Position numbers and translations under genes: made by a program
Shown here: positions 47,712 to 56,949 of the stretch, in pieces
Numbering within the stretch: position 1 is the stretch's first letter
Layout of the letters: each line of letters opens with the position of its first letter
Source: an uncultured Prevotellaceae bacterium
Lineage (GTDB): Bacteria; Bacteroidota; Bacteroidia; Bacteroidales; Bacteroidaceae
Length of the DNA stretch: 64,000 bases
NCBI GenBank assembly: GCA_900316505.1
Contig: ONDH01000001.1
Coordinates: 62,001 to 126,000, forward strand
Direction of reading: 5' to 3'
Notes under the pieces: model-generated
Database searches by the model: none
Told to the model about the DNA's origin: nothing
What the model saw: the letters and a program-made list of their open reading frames with translations, nothing else

Positions 47712-47930
47712 TTACATGAAGAACTTCTTAGCTTCAACACGTGCCTGGAACTGCTCGTCAGTGTCCATCAAATAGATGATACCTTCAATCAGACCAAGGA
47801 TGCTTGGAATACCAGTCCAACAAAGCAGGATGTAAACTACGCCTGGCATTGCGTTGCCCATGTAGAACTTGTGGATACCGAAACCACCAACCAGGATACC
47901 GAGGAGACCTGCTACCATTTTATTTTTCAT
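47712..47930 (-). CDS. TM2-domain membrane protein
   Basis: 72 residues with the TM2 pattern: two membrane helices around a short turn, GLLGILVGGFGIHKFYMG (8-25) and VVYILLCWTGIPSILGLIEG. TM2 proteins are small inner-membrane proteins of unclear role. It is the first gene of the leftward group that includes the caspase operon. A TACTTTTG box on the minus strand (48046-48039) may be its promoter. Confidence 0.9.
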   Translation of the reverse strand: MKNKMVAGLLGILVGGFGIHKFYMGNAMPGVVYILLCWTGIPSILGLIEGIIYLMDTDEQFQARVEAKKFFM

Positions 47931-48200
47931 AACTCAATAGTTTTTCTCGCGGTTGAGAAATCGTTTTAAGTTTTTATTTTAGTGCACAGATGAACCGCCA
48001 TCTGGCACCTTTTTATTAATTCTGATTAGTTTCCGTTGCAAAAGTACAAACTTTTTTATTTAAATAAAAAGAAAAATGAAGAAAATCTTCTATGAAATGA
48101 TGAAAAAAAGTGGAAAGGAAACATGAAACGGCTATTTGCGAAACATGGAAGCCCATCTGAATTCCTCGCTTTGCTAAAAAATCAAAAAGCGAGGCAATTA
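47931..48200. other. gene-free divergent region
   Basis: Holds the leftward -7 box (48039-48046) and a hairpin CCTCGCTTT (48164-48172)/AAAGCGAGG (48186-48194) immediately before the rightward promoter; otherwise nothing recognised. Confidence 0.55.
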
Positions 48201-48232
48201 TTTGGGTAAGTCGTGAGAAAGTAGTACTTTTG
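48201..48232 (+). promoter_or_regulatory. promoter of the DUF4835-recN unit
   Basis: TTTG (48201-48204), 20 nt, TACTTTTG (48225-48232). Confidence 0.85.
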
Positions 48233-48258
48233 CCGAAAAATAGGGAAAAAGTATTTGT

Positions 48259-49179
48259 ATGTGCCGTCTTTTGAACAGATTAACCATCCTTTTGGCTGCG
48301 ATTCTGTGGTGCTCCTCAGCCACTTGTGTTGAAGGGCAGGAACTGAATTGCACCGTCAAGGTCATCCATTCCCAGATACAAGGCACCAGCACCAGCGTGT
48401 TCGAATCGTTGGAGAGTGCCGTCAGTGAGTTCATGAACAACCGCTCATGGACAGACTTGCAGTTTCAGAAGTCGGAGCGTATTGACTGCAACTTGAGCAT
48501 CACCGTCAAGAAATATAATGCCTCAAACGATGCATTCACTTGTGAGCTGCTCTTTCAGGTCACACGTCCTGTCTTCAATTCGGGCTACAACACTGTGGTC
48601 TTCTCCATGCGCGACACAGAGTTCACTTTCACCTATCAGGAACAGGATGCGCTCGAATTCAACGTCAATAACATGGACAACAACCTGACGGCGATGCTGG
48701 CATACTACGCCTATCTGTTCATCGGGTTAGATTTAGACACATTCTCCCCCATGGGCGGAACGGAAGTGCTGCATGTGGTGGAAAACATTGTGAACAGTGC
48801 ACAAGCCATGTCTGAACCAGGTTGGAAAGCCTTTGACAAGACCAACAATCGCCACGCCATCATCGACGACTACATGGATTCCTCCATGGAGCCATTCCGT
48901 CAGATGCAGTATAAGTTTTACCGTCAAGGGCTCGATGAAATGGCACAAAATCCCGATCGTGGCCGCACCGCCATCACTGAGGCACTTGAGTTGTTGAAAG
49001 AGGCGAAAAGCAACAAGCCCCTCTCGCAGCTTCCTCAGATATTTACCGACTTCAAGCGCGATGAACTCGTCAATATCTATTCCGGACACGGCACTGAGAA
49101 GGAGAGACAGGCGGTGTATGAAATCCTCGCTGACATCAATGCCAGCCAAAACACCTATTGGAACAAGATTAAGAAGTGA
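48259..49179 (+). CDS. secreted DUF4835 protein
   Basis: 306 residues with a signal peptide (1-27). DUF4835 features: LNCTVKVIHSQIQGTSTSVF, FMNNRSWTDLQFQKSERIDC, YYAYLFIGLDLDTFSPMGG and FDKTNNRHAIIDDYM. The family is restricted to Bacteroidota and, as I recall, usually lies directly between coaBC and recN. Here the caspase cassette separates it from coaBC. No function is established. recN follows after 53 bp. Confidence 0.92.
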   Translation: MCRLLNRLTILLAAILWCSSATCVEGQELNCTVKVIHSQIQGTSTSVFESLESAVSEFMNNRSWTDLQFQKSERIDCNLSITVKKYNASNDAFTCELLFQVTRPVFNSGYNTVVFSMRDTEFTFTYQEQDALEFNVNNMDNNLTAMLAYYAYLFIGLDLDTFSPMGGTEVLHVVENIVNSAQAMSEPGWKAFDKTNNRHAIIDDYMDSSMEPFRQMQYKFYRQGLDEMAQNPDRGRTAITEALELLKEAKSNKPLSQLPQIFTDFKRDELVNIYSGHGTEKERQAVYEILADINASQNTYWNKIKK

Positions 49180-49229
49180 CAGCATGAATGAATGACAAGC
49201 GAAAAAGTGACAAGTGAAAAAGTGAAGCA
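49180..49229. repeat. irregular GTGACAA/AGTGAAAA repeat
   Basis: Units of 7-12 nt (ATGAATG, AATGACA, GTGACAAGTGAAAAA) begin at the DUF4835 stop codon and run to the recN start. Confidence 0.5.
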
Positions 49230-49232
49230 TCA

Positions 49233-50903
49233 ATGATACGTCATCTGCATATAGAAAACTACGCGCTGATTGAACATCTCGACATGGATTTCCACACGGG
49301 TTTCTCCGTTATCACGGGTGAGACGGGTGCCGGAAAGTCCATCATTCTTGGCGCCATCGGTTTGTTGTTGGGACAACGGGCAGACTCCCGTTCCATCAAG
49401 GGCGATGCCAAACGATGTGTGGTCGAAGCGGTTTTCGACATATCCCATGCCCCTTTGGATGAGTTCTTTCAGGAGAATGACCTCGATTCTGATGGAAAGG
49501 AGTGCATCATTCGCCGTGAACTCACATCGGCAGGCAAGTCGCGTGCCTTTATCAACGACACCCCCGCCTCGCTTGCGCAACTGAAGGAATTGGGCGAACA
49601 GTTGCTCGACATCCATTCCCAGCACAAGAATCTTCTCTTAGGCAAAGAGGACTTCCAAATGAGTGTGCTCGACATTCTTGCAGGGCATCAGGAACAACTT
49701 GCCACCTACAAAGACGAATACAAAGAATTCCGTCGCCTCGAAAAGCAGTTGGAGGAAGCCCTGGAAGAGGCGAAGAGTGGCAAGGAAGACGAGGATTATC
49801 TGCGTTTCCAAGTGAATCAACTCGCAGATGCCAACTTCCAGGAAGACGAGCAGGAAGCACTTGAGGAAGAGGCTGAGACACTCGAACATGCCGAAGACAT
49901 CAAGTCCTCCCTCTACTCGTCAGCATCCCTCCTTCAATCTCCCGACGATGGCACCGACGTGCTCGGTTTGCTCAAGCAGAGCCTTTCGTCCCTCCAATCG
50001 GTTTCGTCCGTTTATTCCGCATCGGAGGAACTGGTGGAGCGTCTCGATTCTTGTTACATTGAACTGAAAGATGTGGCGAATGAGTTGGAGAACCGTGCTG
50101 AAGATGTCGAGTACAATCCCCAACGTCTTGAGCAGGTGAACGAGCGTCTGAACACCATCTACACCTTGCAGAAAAAGCATGGAGTGGAGAGCATTGCCGA
50201 GTTGCTGGAGATACAACGGAAGATGGAAGAAAAGTTGTCGCGCATCACCCATTCGGATGAGTATATCGAGGAGCTTGGCAAATGTGTGGATGCTCAAAAA
50301 ACTAAATTGCTGACATTGGCTGAAAACCTTTCACAATCGCGCATTCAAGCTGCGAAGGGGGTGGAAAAAGAGATGGAAAAACGACTGCTCCCATTAGGCA
50401 TGCCAAACGTGCAGTTCAAGTGTTCTGTCATTGCCAATCCAGAAGAGCTTACACCCTCAGGATATGACCAAGTGCAGTTCCTTTTCAATGCTAACAAGAG
50501 CGGGAGTCCCAAGCCTGTCAGCCAAATCGCATCGGGTGGCGAAATTGCCCGTGTGATGTTATCGCTCAAGGCACTCATTGCCGGTGCGGTCAAGTTGCCC
50601 ACTATCATCTTCGACGAGATTGATACGGGTGTGAGCGGTTCTATAGCAGAGAAGATGGCACGTATCATGAAGGAGATGGGTGAAAAGGATCGTCAGGTTA
50701 TCTCCATCACCCACCTGCCACAAATTGCCGCTCTTGGCACCCACCATTATAAAGTCTATAAGGAAGAGTCGGCAAATGACACGCTGAGCCATATCATCCC
50801 ATTGAACGACGAGCAGCGCATCGAGGAGATTGCCTGCATGCTCAGTGGAGAACACCTTACGCAAGCTGCGCTCGACAACGCCAAAACTTTGTTAGGAAAA
50901 TGA
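49233..50903 (+). CDS. recN: DNA repair ATPase RecN
   Basis: 556 residues, SMC-like. N-terminal Walker A GETGAGKSIILGAIG (about 30-44), long central coiled coil (about 155-370), and C-terminal signature SGGEIARVMLSLKAL with Walker B PTIIFDEIDTGVSG and ITHLPQIAALG. RecN acts in recombination repair of double-strand breaks. It overlaps the next gene by 4 bp. Confidence 0.97.
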   Translation: MIRHLHIENYALIEHLDMDFHTGFSVITGETGAGKSIILGAIGLLLGQRADSRSIKGDAKRCVVEAVFDISHAPLDEFFQENDLDSDGKECIIRRELTSAGKSRAFINDTPASLAQLKELGEQLLDIHSQHKNLLLGKEDFQMSVLDILAGHQEQLATYKDEYKEFRRLEKQLEEALEEAKSGKEDEDYLRFQVNQLADANFQEDEQEALEEEAETLEHAEDIKSSLYSSASLLQSPDDGTDVLGLLKQSLSSLQSVSSVYSASEELVERLDSCYIELKDVANELENRAEDVEYNPQRLEQVNERLNTIYTLQKKHGVESIAELLEIQRKMEEKLSRITHSDEYIEELGKCVDAQKTKLLTLAENLSQSRIQAAKGVEKEMEKRLLPLGMPNVQFKCSVIANPEELTPSGYDQVQFLFNANKSGSPKPVSQIASGGEIARVMLSLKALIAGAVKLPTIIFDEIDTGVSGSIAEKMARIMKEMGEKDRQVISITHLPQIAALGTHHYKVYKEESANDTLSHIIPLNDEQRIEEIACMLSGEHLTQAALDNAKTLLGK

Positions 50904-52612
50904 AAAGAAACACGTTATACACCCTTCTCTTGTGCCTGGTGGCACTCACTGGCTATGCTCAACCCAAATTTGCCTCTAAAGTGAGCAAGGGCATCATCTC
51001 GCTAAACACCTATGACCGTCAGGGTAATCTCTTGCGTCAGGGCACCGCTTTCTATGTTGGAGCCAATGGCGAGGCAATAGCCGACTATCGCCTTTTCAAA
51101 AATGCCTATCAGGCATCTGTCATTGATGCCGACGGCAAGCAATTGAAGGTGGATTACATCTTAGGAGCCGATGACACCTATTCGATTGTGCGGTTTCATG
51201 TCAATACCAAGGGTAATGTGGCGATTCCTGCCGTTACTGCCATTCAGCCGATGAAATCGACGTTTTTTGTGTTGGGACGAGCTGAAGGCGGCAAGTTTGA
51301 AAGTGAAGAGGCTGTGGTGGCTGATACGGCGATGATTAACGGAAAATATGTTTATTATGGTTTGGACAAGCCTCTGAACGATGCCTTGATAGGAGCGCCC
51401 GTGTTCAATCAGAGTGGCAATTTGGTGGGTGTGCTTCATCCACAGATGGGTGGGAAAAACTATGTGCTCGACATCCGTTTCCGCAACGAATTGCAGATGG
51501 CTGCCTTTCCCACCAATTCCGCTGCAGTGGCATTGGGCAACATCTTTATCTCCAAGGCATTGCCACCCACTCAAGAGGAGGCGCTTGTGTATCTCTACAC
51601 CAAGTCGCGTTCCACCTCTAACGAGGAATATCTCGATTTGGTCAACCGCTTCATTGAAACTTATCCTAAGAATGCAGAAGGCTATCTGCGTCGTGCTACC
51701 CCTCTGATAGACATGACACATTTTGACGAGGCTGACCGCGACATGCAGCAATACCTCTCACTGGTGGACGATAAGGCAGTCGGCAATTACAATGTCGCAT
51801 CGCTCATTTTCGATAAACTCCGTTTGCAACCTGAACCAGCCTATGAGAAGTGGAACGAGGACGTGGCTCTTCAGTATGTGGACAAAGCCCTGTCGCTCAA
51901 TGCTTCCAAGTCCGATGCAGAAGAGCAGAAACTGGAGAAGACGAGATACCGCATCCTGAAAGGGCAGCTGCTCCTGAACAAGCCCGATTATGACGGTGCG
52001 TTGGCGCTTTATGAGGAACTGAACAACGAGAGCGGTGGCGCTCCCACTTATCTCTATGCCATCAGTCTTGCGAGAGAGGGAAGGGGCGATTCCATCGGGG
52101 CAGTGTTAGAACCCATCGACAGTGCTATCGCCAAGTTTGGCAATCCTCTTCCTGCCGAAGCAGCCAACTTCGTCATCCGCCATGGACAGCTCAATGCCAA
52201 TGCTGGTAAATACCGAGAGGCAGTACAGGACTATAACCAATATGCCTATCTGATGCACAATCAGGTCAGCCCTGTCTTCTACTATGAGCGCTCGCAGATA
52301 GAGGTGAATGCGCGTATGTACCAGCCTGCTCTTGACGACATCAACAAAGCCATTGAGTTGGCACCCCGTGAATCTCTCTACTATATGGCAAAGGCAGCCC
52401 TTGCTGTGCGTGTGAGCATGTTCGACGAGTGCATAGAGGCTTGTCAGACAGCTCTTCGCCTCAACTCAACCATCATCGATGCCTACCGCATCCTTGGTTA
52501 TGCACAGTTCCAGAAAGGTGACAAGACATCTGCTCGAACAAACCTTGATAAAGCTGCTGAAATGGGCGATGAAACCGCTAAAAAACTCATTTCTACCCTC
52601 TTCACCCCTTGA
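50900..52612 (+). CDS. secreted degenerate trypsin-like + TPR protein
   Basis: 570 residues: signal peptide (1-20), an S1-type trypsin-like domain (about 25-215), then TPR repeats (about 235-565). The protease fold is suggested by GTAFYVGANGEAIADYRLF, which occupies the place of GSGFxVxxxGxIxTNxHV, and ALIGAPVFNQSGNLVGVLHP, the place of GNSGGPVFN. The His and Ser positions are not conserved, so proteolysis is unlikely and the domain probably binds peptides. It overlaps recN by 4 bp, but a related role is not implied. Confidence 0.8.
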   Translation: MKRNTLYTLLLCLVALTGYAQPKFASKVSKGIISLNTYDRQGNLLRQGTAFYVGANGEAIADYRLFKNAYQASVIDADGKQLKVDYILGADDTYSIVRFHVNTKGNVAIPAVTAIQPMKSTFFVLGRAEGGKFESEEAVVADTAMINGKYVYYGLDKPLNDALIGAPVFNQSGNLVGVLHPQMGGKNYVLDIRFRNELQMAAFPTNSAAVALGNIFISKALPPTQEEALVYLYTKSRSTSNEEYLDLVNRFIETYPKNAEGYLRRATPLIDMTHFDEADRDMQQYLSLVDDKAVGNYNVASLIFDKLRLQPEPAYEKWNEDVALQYVDKALSLNASKSDAEEQKLEKTRYRILKGQLLLNKPDYDGALALYEELNNESGGAPTYLYAISLAREGRGDSIGAVLEPIDSAIAKFGNPLPAEAANFVIRHGQLNANAGKYREAVQDYNQYAYLMHNQVSPVFYYERSQIEVNARMYQPALDDINKAIELAPRESLYYMAKAALAVRVSMFDECIEACQTALRLNSTIIDAYRILGYAQFQKGDKTSARTNLDKAAEMGDETAKKLISTLFTP

Positions 52613-53206
52613 GTTTTTGGTAGCTATCTACAAAGGTTCACACCTCAAAAAGTGACCATGTGAGATCAAAAAACGAGGGGCAAATGCGCTGCGCTAAATG
52701 ACAAATGATAATTTTGAGTCAAAAAATGGTCATGTGATGTCAAAAAATGGGGTGTAAATCATCAAAACTGAGGCATTTTTGGAATTGCTTTGTGACAACC
52801 ACTTTTAGGGCTCAAATCTCACAAGGCGCTATGATTCCACATAATATGCAAACACTCAAAGTGCGTAAAACGTCATTTCGTCATTTCGTCATTTCGTCAC
52901 TTCTCAACTGGTTTGGGGGATGATTAATAGGGGGAGTACTGTAATAAATATATTATATATATATTTATTATATTTATTATTATATATTTATTATAGCACG
53001 CGAAGCGAGAGAGACAAAAAATGACGAAATGACAAAATGACAAAATGACCTTTTGGGGATGCAGGTCTTTTTATAGTGAGACTTCCACAAGGACACTTGT
53101 GAGACTTCCGTAAAGAAATGCGTAACTCTCTCGTAAAGACACCAATGCATACGAAAGACACCTGGCAGAATGGGCGAAAAACGCGACCAGTCGCAAGAAA
53201 CACAGG
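52613..53206. other. gene-free, repeat-rich region
   Basis: Contains a 42-bp imperfect direct repeat (52645-52686 and 52718-52759, 73 bp apart, sharing TCAAAAA and GTCATGTGA-like blocks), inverted octamer arrays around an AT-rich core, and two small palindromes near the next promoter. No gene is supported. Confidence 0.7.
52872..53049. repeat. inverted GTCATTTC octamer arrays around an AT-rich core
   Basis: Left arm: four GTCATTTC units (52872-52903). Right arm: four complementary GAAATGAC/AAAATGAC units (53018-53049). The space between includes about 55 bp of almost pure A/T (52940-52994). The arms can pair over about 30 bp. Confidence 0.9.
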
Positions 53207-53220
53207 TTTGTCGCGACAAA
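53183..53220. promoter_or_regulatory. two palindromes at the TPR-HTH promoter
   Basis: GCGACCAGTCGC (53183-53194) and TTTGTCGCGACAAA (53207-53220) share GCGAC half sites; the second abuts the -33 box at 53221. Possible operator of a dimeric regulator, perhaps the downstream HTH protein itself. Confidence 0.5.
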
Positions 53221-53252
53221 TTTGATACCACACTTTTTATGTCGTAACTTTG
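53221..53252 (+). promoter_or_regulatory. promoter of the TPR-HTH gene
   Basis: TTTG (53221-53224), 20 nt, TAACTTTG (53245-53252). Confidence 0.85.
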
Positions 53253-53333
53253 CATCAGATTCAGTTGAAACAAAGAAAAATTCCCCAAAAATTTGTTTAT
53301 TAATTAGATTATCAATACATTTGCGAATTCAAA

Positions 53334-54929
53334 ATGGTTATGCCTCGGAAAATCATCTACATACTGACATTTGCTTGGCTGGTTGCCATGCTTGGCGGTT
53401 GCACGAGTGGTGTGACTGAACAGCTGGAGCGTGCCGAGGCTTACTTGCCTGCAGAACCCGACAGCGCAGAGATGTGCCTGAACAGCATCGAACAAGAGAA
53501 ACTCGATGATTCTCAGCGTGCATGGTACGGATTGTTGAGCACGATTGTGTCTAATCATCAGAGCGAGGGCATCACTACCGATTCCATCATCCGTCCATGC
53601 TATGAATACTACCGCGATGAGTCGCATGAAGGGCAGACTTCCAACACGGAACTTCTTCGTCACTATGCTCAGGCTTGCTACTACATGAGTGTGTTTTACA
53701 CCAACAACGACAGCACCGATCAGTGCCATGAGTTGCTCCAGCAGTCCATTCGCTGTAGCGAAAAAAGTGAAGATTGGCACACTTGTTATCTGGCACACAC
53801 CCTGCTCAGCCTCACCACCAGTTGGGAAAATCCGCAGGATGCCACCCAACAGGCGCAGAAAGCCCTCGACATCTACCACAAAATCAACGACGACATCAGT
53901 AACGAGGTGCTCATCATGGGACATGTGGCTGCCTGTTTCCTCGATGTGGAAGAACCCGATAGCGCCCTGGCATACTATCTGCAGGCATACGAACTGGCTG
54001 AGAAGAACCAACTGAAAGAGGCACAGAACAGCATCTGCATGGGACTGTCTGACACCTATTGCTACATGGGTGCCTTCTGGCACGCCCTACACTATGCCAA
54101 GATTGGAGTGGAGACTGCCGACAGCACCACCCTTGTGCCTTCCTTGATTTCGCTGGCTCAATGCTACTATGCCAGCGACTCCCTCGACAAGGCGAAAGCG
54201 GTGCTCGACACCATTCCATGTGACTCCGACGACTACATCAACCGCTACCTCACCCTGCGCACCCTCTCTGAGATTGCTGTGCAGAAACGCGATGTCGATT
54301 CACTCTACGCCTACGTCGATTCTGCCTATGAGTTTCTGGAAGACCGTTTCTCACGCGAACAACAGGTGAAGGATGCCGTGGTCATTCAGGAGAAGAAGCA
54401 GGAGGAGGTGCGTCATGAAACTGAACTTCACGGATGGATCATTGCCTTCACACTCGTATTCCTTCTGCTGGTTGCTGGCATCGTCTTCTACTTCTACTAT
54501 GTGCGCAAGCGCATGGCTCTTCAACCAGCAACTCCTGAGGCAAAGAAACAACATCTTCGCCAACCCCTCACCCCCGAAGTGTTGCAGAAACGCCTGTTGC
54601 AACGTCTGGAATCTGTCCACAAACAACCCTCCACTCCCAAGCTGGAGAAGCGTGAGGAAAGGGCATGGGGAGAACTGGAAAAACTCATCAACGAAACCGA
54701 CAACGACTTTGTTAAGAAACTGCGCCAGCAATATCCCGATTTCAAGGACAAGGACATCCAATTGTGCATGCTGGTGCGTCTGAAACTGACCAATGCTGCC
54801 ATTGCCAATGTCTTCAACATCGGAGAGTCCGCAGTGAAGAAACGCAAATCAACACTCAAAAAGCAGGGCTTTCACATCACCGACATTGACATCATTTTTG
54901 AGCAGATAATAGAAGGGCTTAATTTGTGA
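53334..54929 (+). CDS. membrane-bound TPR regulator with C-terminal HTH
   Basis: 531 residues. An N-terminal signal ends LGGC (about residue 23, possible lipid attachment), TPR repeats fill about 30-340, a coiled coil and one membrane helix (about 363-385, WIIAFTLVFLLLVAGIVF) follow. The cytoplasmic tail has the LuxR-like helix-turn-helix LCMLVRLKLTNAAIANVFNI then GESAVKKRKSTLKK. This is a one-protein sensor-regulator layout frequent in Bacteroidales. The periplasmic TPRs probably sense a peptide or protein partner. Operator-like palindromes lie at its own promoter. Confidence 0.88.
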   Translation: MVMPRKIIYILTFAWLVAMLGGCTSGVTEQLERAEAYLPAEPDSAEMCLNSIEQEKLDDSQRAWYGLLSTIVSNHQSEGITTDSIIRPCYEYYRDESHEGQTSNTELLRHYAQACYYMSVFYTNNDSTDQCHELLQQSIRCSEKSEDWHTCYLAHTLLSLTTSWENPQDATQQAQKALDIYHKINDDISNEVLIMGHVAACFLDVEEPDSALAYYLQAYELAEKNQLKEAQNSICMGLSDTYCYMGAFWHALHYAKIGVETADSTTLVPSLISLAQCYYASDSLDKAKAVLDTIPCDSDDYINRYLTLRTLSEIAVQKRDVDSLYAYVDSAYEFLEDRFSREQQVKDAVVIQEKKQEEVRHETELHGWIIAFTLVFLLLVAGIVFYFYYVRKRMALQPATPEAKKQHLRQPLTPEVLQKRLLQRLESVHKQPSTPKLEKREERAWGELEKLINETDNDFVKKLRQQYPDFKDKDIQLCMLVRLKLTNAAIANVFNIGESAVKKRKSTLKKQGFHITDIDIIFEQIIEGLNL

Positions 54930-55080
54930 TACTTTTATTCATTTTCAAATAGATACGATTTCTTCTTTCCACCCCGTTTTCTACATCCATGTAAATTATT
55001 TGTAAATTATTCTGGAGGCGCACTTGAAAATGTAAAATTTTTGTAAATTCATTTTCTTGGTGTTTTGAGAACGAAAGGCG

Positions 55081-55088
55081 TAACTTTG
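55081..55088 (+). promoter_or_regulatory. -7 box of the DUF4419 gene
   Basis: TAACTTTG, with TTGG 20 nt upstream (55057-55060); 39 bp before the start codon. Confidence 0.55.
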
Positions 55089-55126
55089 TAGCAGAAAAAT
55101 GTTTCACCAACTAAACACTATGCATT

Positions 55127-56935
55127 ATGAAAGCTAATCGTATCACCTTTCTGGCAATCTTTTGCCTCGCTTTCTCCTCCATCAGTTATGGGTTGAGTCA
55201 GCCAACCGTGCCTGGTCAATCTCAGGTGCGTGCCTACACACTTCCATTGCCTCTTGACAAATCCACCCCAATGGAGCGTTTCGACATTGACAACATTGTG
55301 GATGAAGCTTGGAACCAGTCGATGCAAGCAAAGGCTCCATCGGCCAAGAAGTCCAAGAAGCAGAAGACAAAAGACAAGATTCTCAAACGCTCGAAAAAGA
55401 GCATCACGTTCGTCGTGGACGAAGATTTGCCAGCCCCCAAGCAGACCTTCACGATGTTGCCATCCAATGAAATTTCCAGTCAGATTATTAGTAAGAAGGG
55501 GATTCCATACGTCGATCACAATGTGAGGAAGACCAGTTTCGATGGGGAAAAACTGTGCTATCTGGGCGAGGACAACTTCTATAAATGTATCGTACAGGCG
55601 TTTGCCGACCACCGTTCCCTGGTGCTGTCGCCCGACATGATGTGGCTCCTCATTGGTCAGGGCTTCTCACGCTATGTGAATGCCCATTCCGAAGAGTTGC
55701 GCGACAAGTTGGTGTATCATCAGGGCAAGATGGTCTTGAAGGTTGAGAAAGACAATGACGTTCTTAACCCCGCCAAAGGGGATTGGGCGCAGTTGCTGAA
55801 CGACTTCTCTTCCATGATAGCTGACAACACAAAGGGAGACGTGGCGGATATGATGACAGCCGACTTCTCCACCACAGGCATGGATGAACGTATCGCCTCG
55901 CAGATTACGCTGATGGAGACCGTCAAGACCTATTTCGACTTCTGGAACGTCGCCATTGCCTGTGGTATTCCCACCATCACGCTCGAAGGCACACCCGAAG
56001 ACTGGCAGAAGGTGCGTGAGAAGGCTCGTGGCTTATCGAAGTATGGTCTTGAGAGATGGGCGAACGAATTGGACCCCATCCTTGCCGAATTCGTCAAGGC
56101 ATCGGAAGGAAAACCCAATCAGGCGTTCTGGGAGAATATGGTGATGAAAGACCGCGTGGAGAAGTTCAAGTCCAAGAAAGTATGCGGTTTGTATGATATC
56201 AATGAAACCACCCATCTGGATGGCTGGTTCCTGAAGTTCTTCCCCAATGAACATGGATATACACAAGACGACATACTCTATACGGAAAGTATGCCAACGG
56301 AGATGGCACGCGGCAACTTCAAACAGGAATACATTGATCCCGTCACAGGCGCATCGATAGCGGTAATTCCTGTACAGCTTTGGGCTGGATTTGTGGGTGT
56401 GCAGGTGGATGAAAAGACGGGGACCCTCACCCCCAAGATTGGCTGGTTTGCCCGCATCGGCGATGATGAACAAGAAACACTCTCACTCCTGTATCAGCTG
56501 GAAAGACACGGGGAACTCTCCTATTCTTATCTTCATGAAACAGACACCTTGCCAGGCATCCTCGCCAAGATGTCGAGCATCAGCAAATTGACGCTCCGTT
56601 TCAACAGCTTCCCAGTCATTATCCCTGCATGGGTGGACAATATGAAGATAGGCAAATTGGAGATTAATGGCAGACTCTCTGAGGCGGAAGAAGCCCAACT
56701 GCGCCAGCGATTCCCCGAAGCCGAAATCAACAACGCCAAGAAACGGGAATTGATTGGAGAGGATGCCATCAAAGAGGAGGAAGCCACAAAAGTTCATAAG
56801 GTGACGGATAGTAAAGGCAATGAGCTACCTGTGCCCACCTCGGAGAAATCCGGTTCCGTCAAAGCAATAGACATGGCCGAATTTGAAGGCATCGCTGTTT
56901 ATGATCCATACGACATCCGGCAGGTGCTGGAATGA
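55127..56935 (+). CDS. secreted DUF4419 protein
   Basis: 602 residues with a signal peptide (1-23) and a basic Lys-rich segment (about 70-95). The DUF4419 domain (about 105-480) has HRSLVLSPDMMWLLIGQGFS, HSEELRDKLV, GTPEDWQKVREKARGLSKYG and FDF/YFDFWNVAIACGIPTITLEG. The family occurs in fungi and bacteria, with no known activity. The C-terminus carries a charged tail. It stands alone with its own promoter; the next gene is convergent. Confidence 0.9.
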   Translation: MKANRITFLAIFCLAFSSISYGLSQPTVPGQSQVRAYTLPLPLDKSTPMERFDIDNIVDEAWNQSMQAKAPSAKKSKKQKTKDKILKRSKKSITFVVDEDLPAPKQTFTMLPSNEISSQIISKKGIPYVDHNVRKTSFDGEKLCYLGEDNFYKCIVQAFADHRSLVLSPDMMWLLIGQGFSRYVNAHSEELRDKLVYHQGKMVLKVEKDNDVLNPAKGDWAQLLNDFSSMIADNTKGDVADMMTADFSTTGMDERIASQITLMETVKTYFDFWNVAIACGIPTITLEGTPEDWQKVREKARGLSKYGLERWANELDPILAEFVKASEGKPNQAFWENMVMKDRVEKFKSKKVCGLYDINETTHLDGWFLKFFPNEHGYTQDDILYTESMPTEMARGNFKQEYIDPVTGASIAVIPVQLWAGFVGVQVDEKTGTLTPKIGWFARIGDDEQETLSLLYQLERHGELSYSYLHETDTLPGILAKMSSISKLTLRFNSFPVIIPAWVDNMKIGKLEINGRLSEAEEAQLRQRFPEAEINNAKKRELIGEDAIKEEEATKVHKVTDSKGNELPVPTSEKSGSVKAIDMAEFEGIAVYDPYDIRQVLE

Positions 56936-56949
56936 AAAGGGAACGTTAA

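Noticed and set aside
52872-53049. AT-rich core with repeats as a replication origin
   Set aside because: No dnaA, no DnaA-box cluster and no origin-linked genes nearby; dnaN at 41 kb is not next to it.
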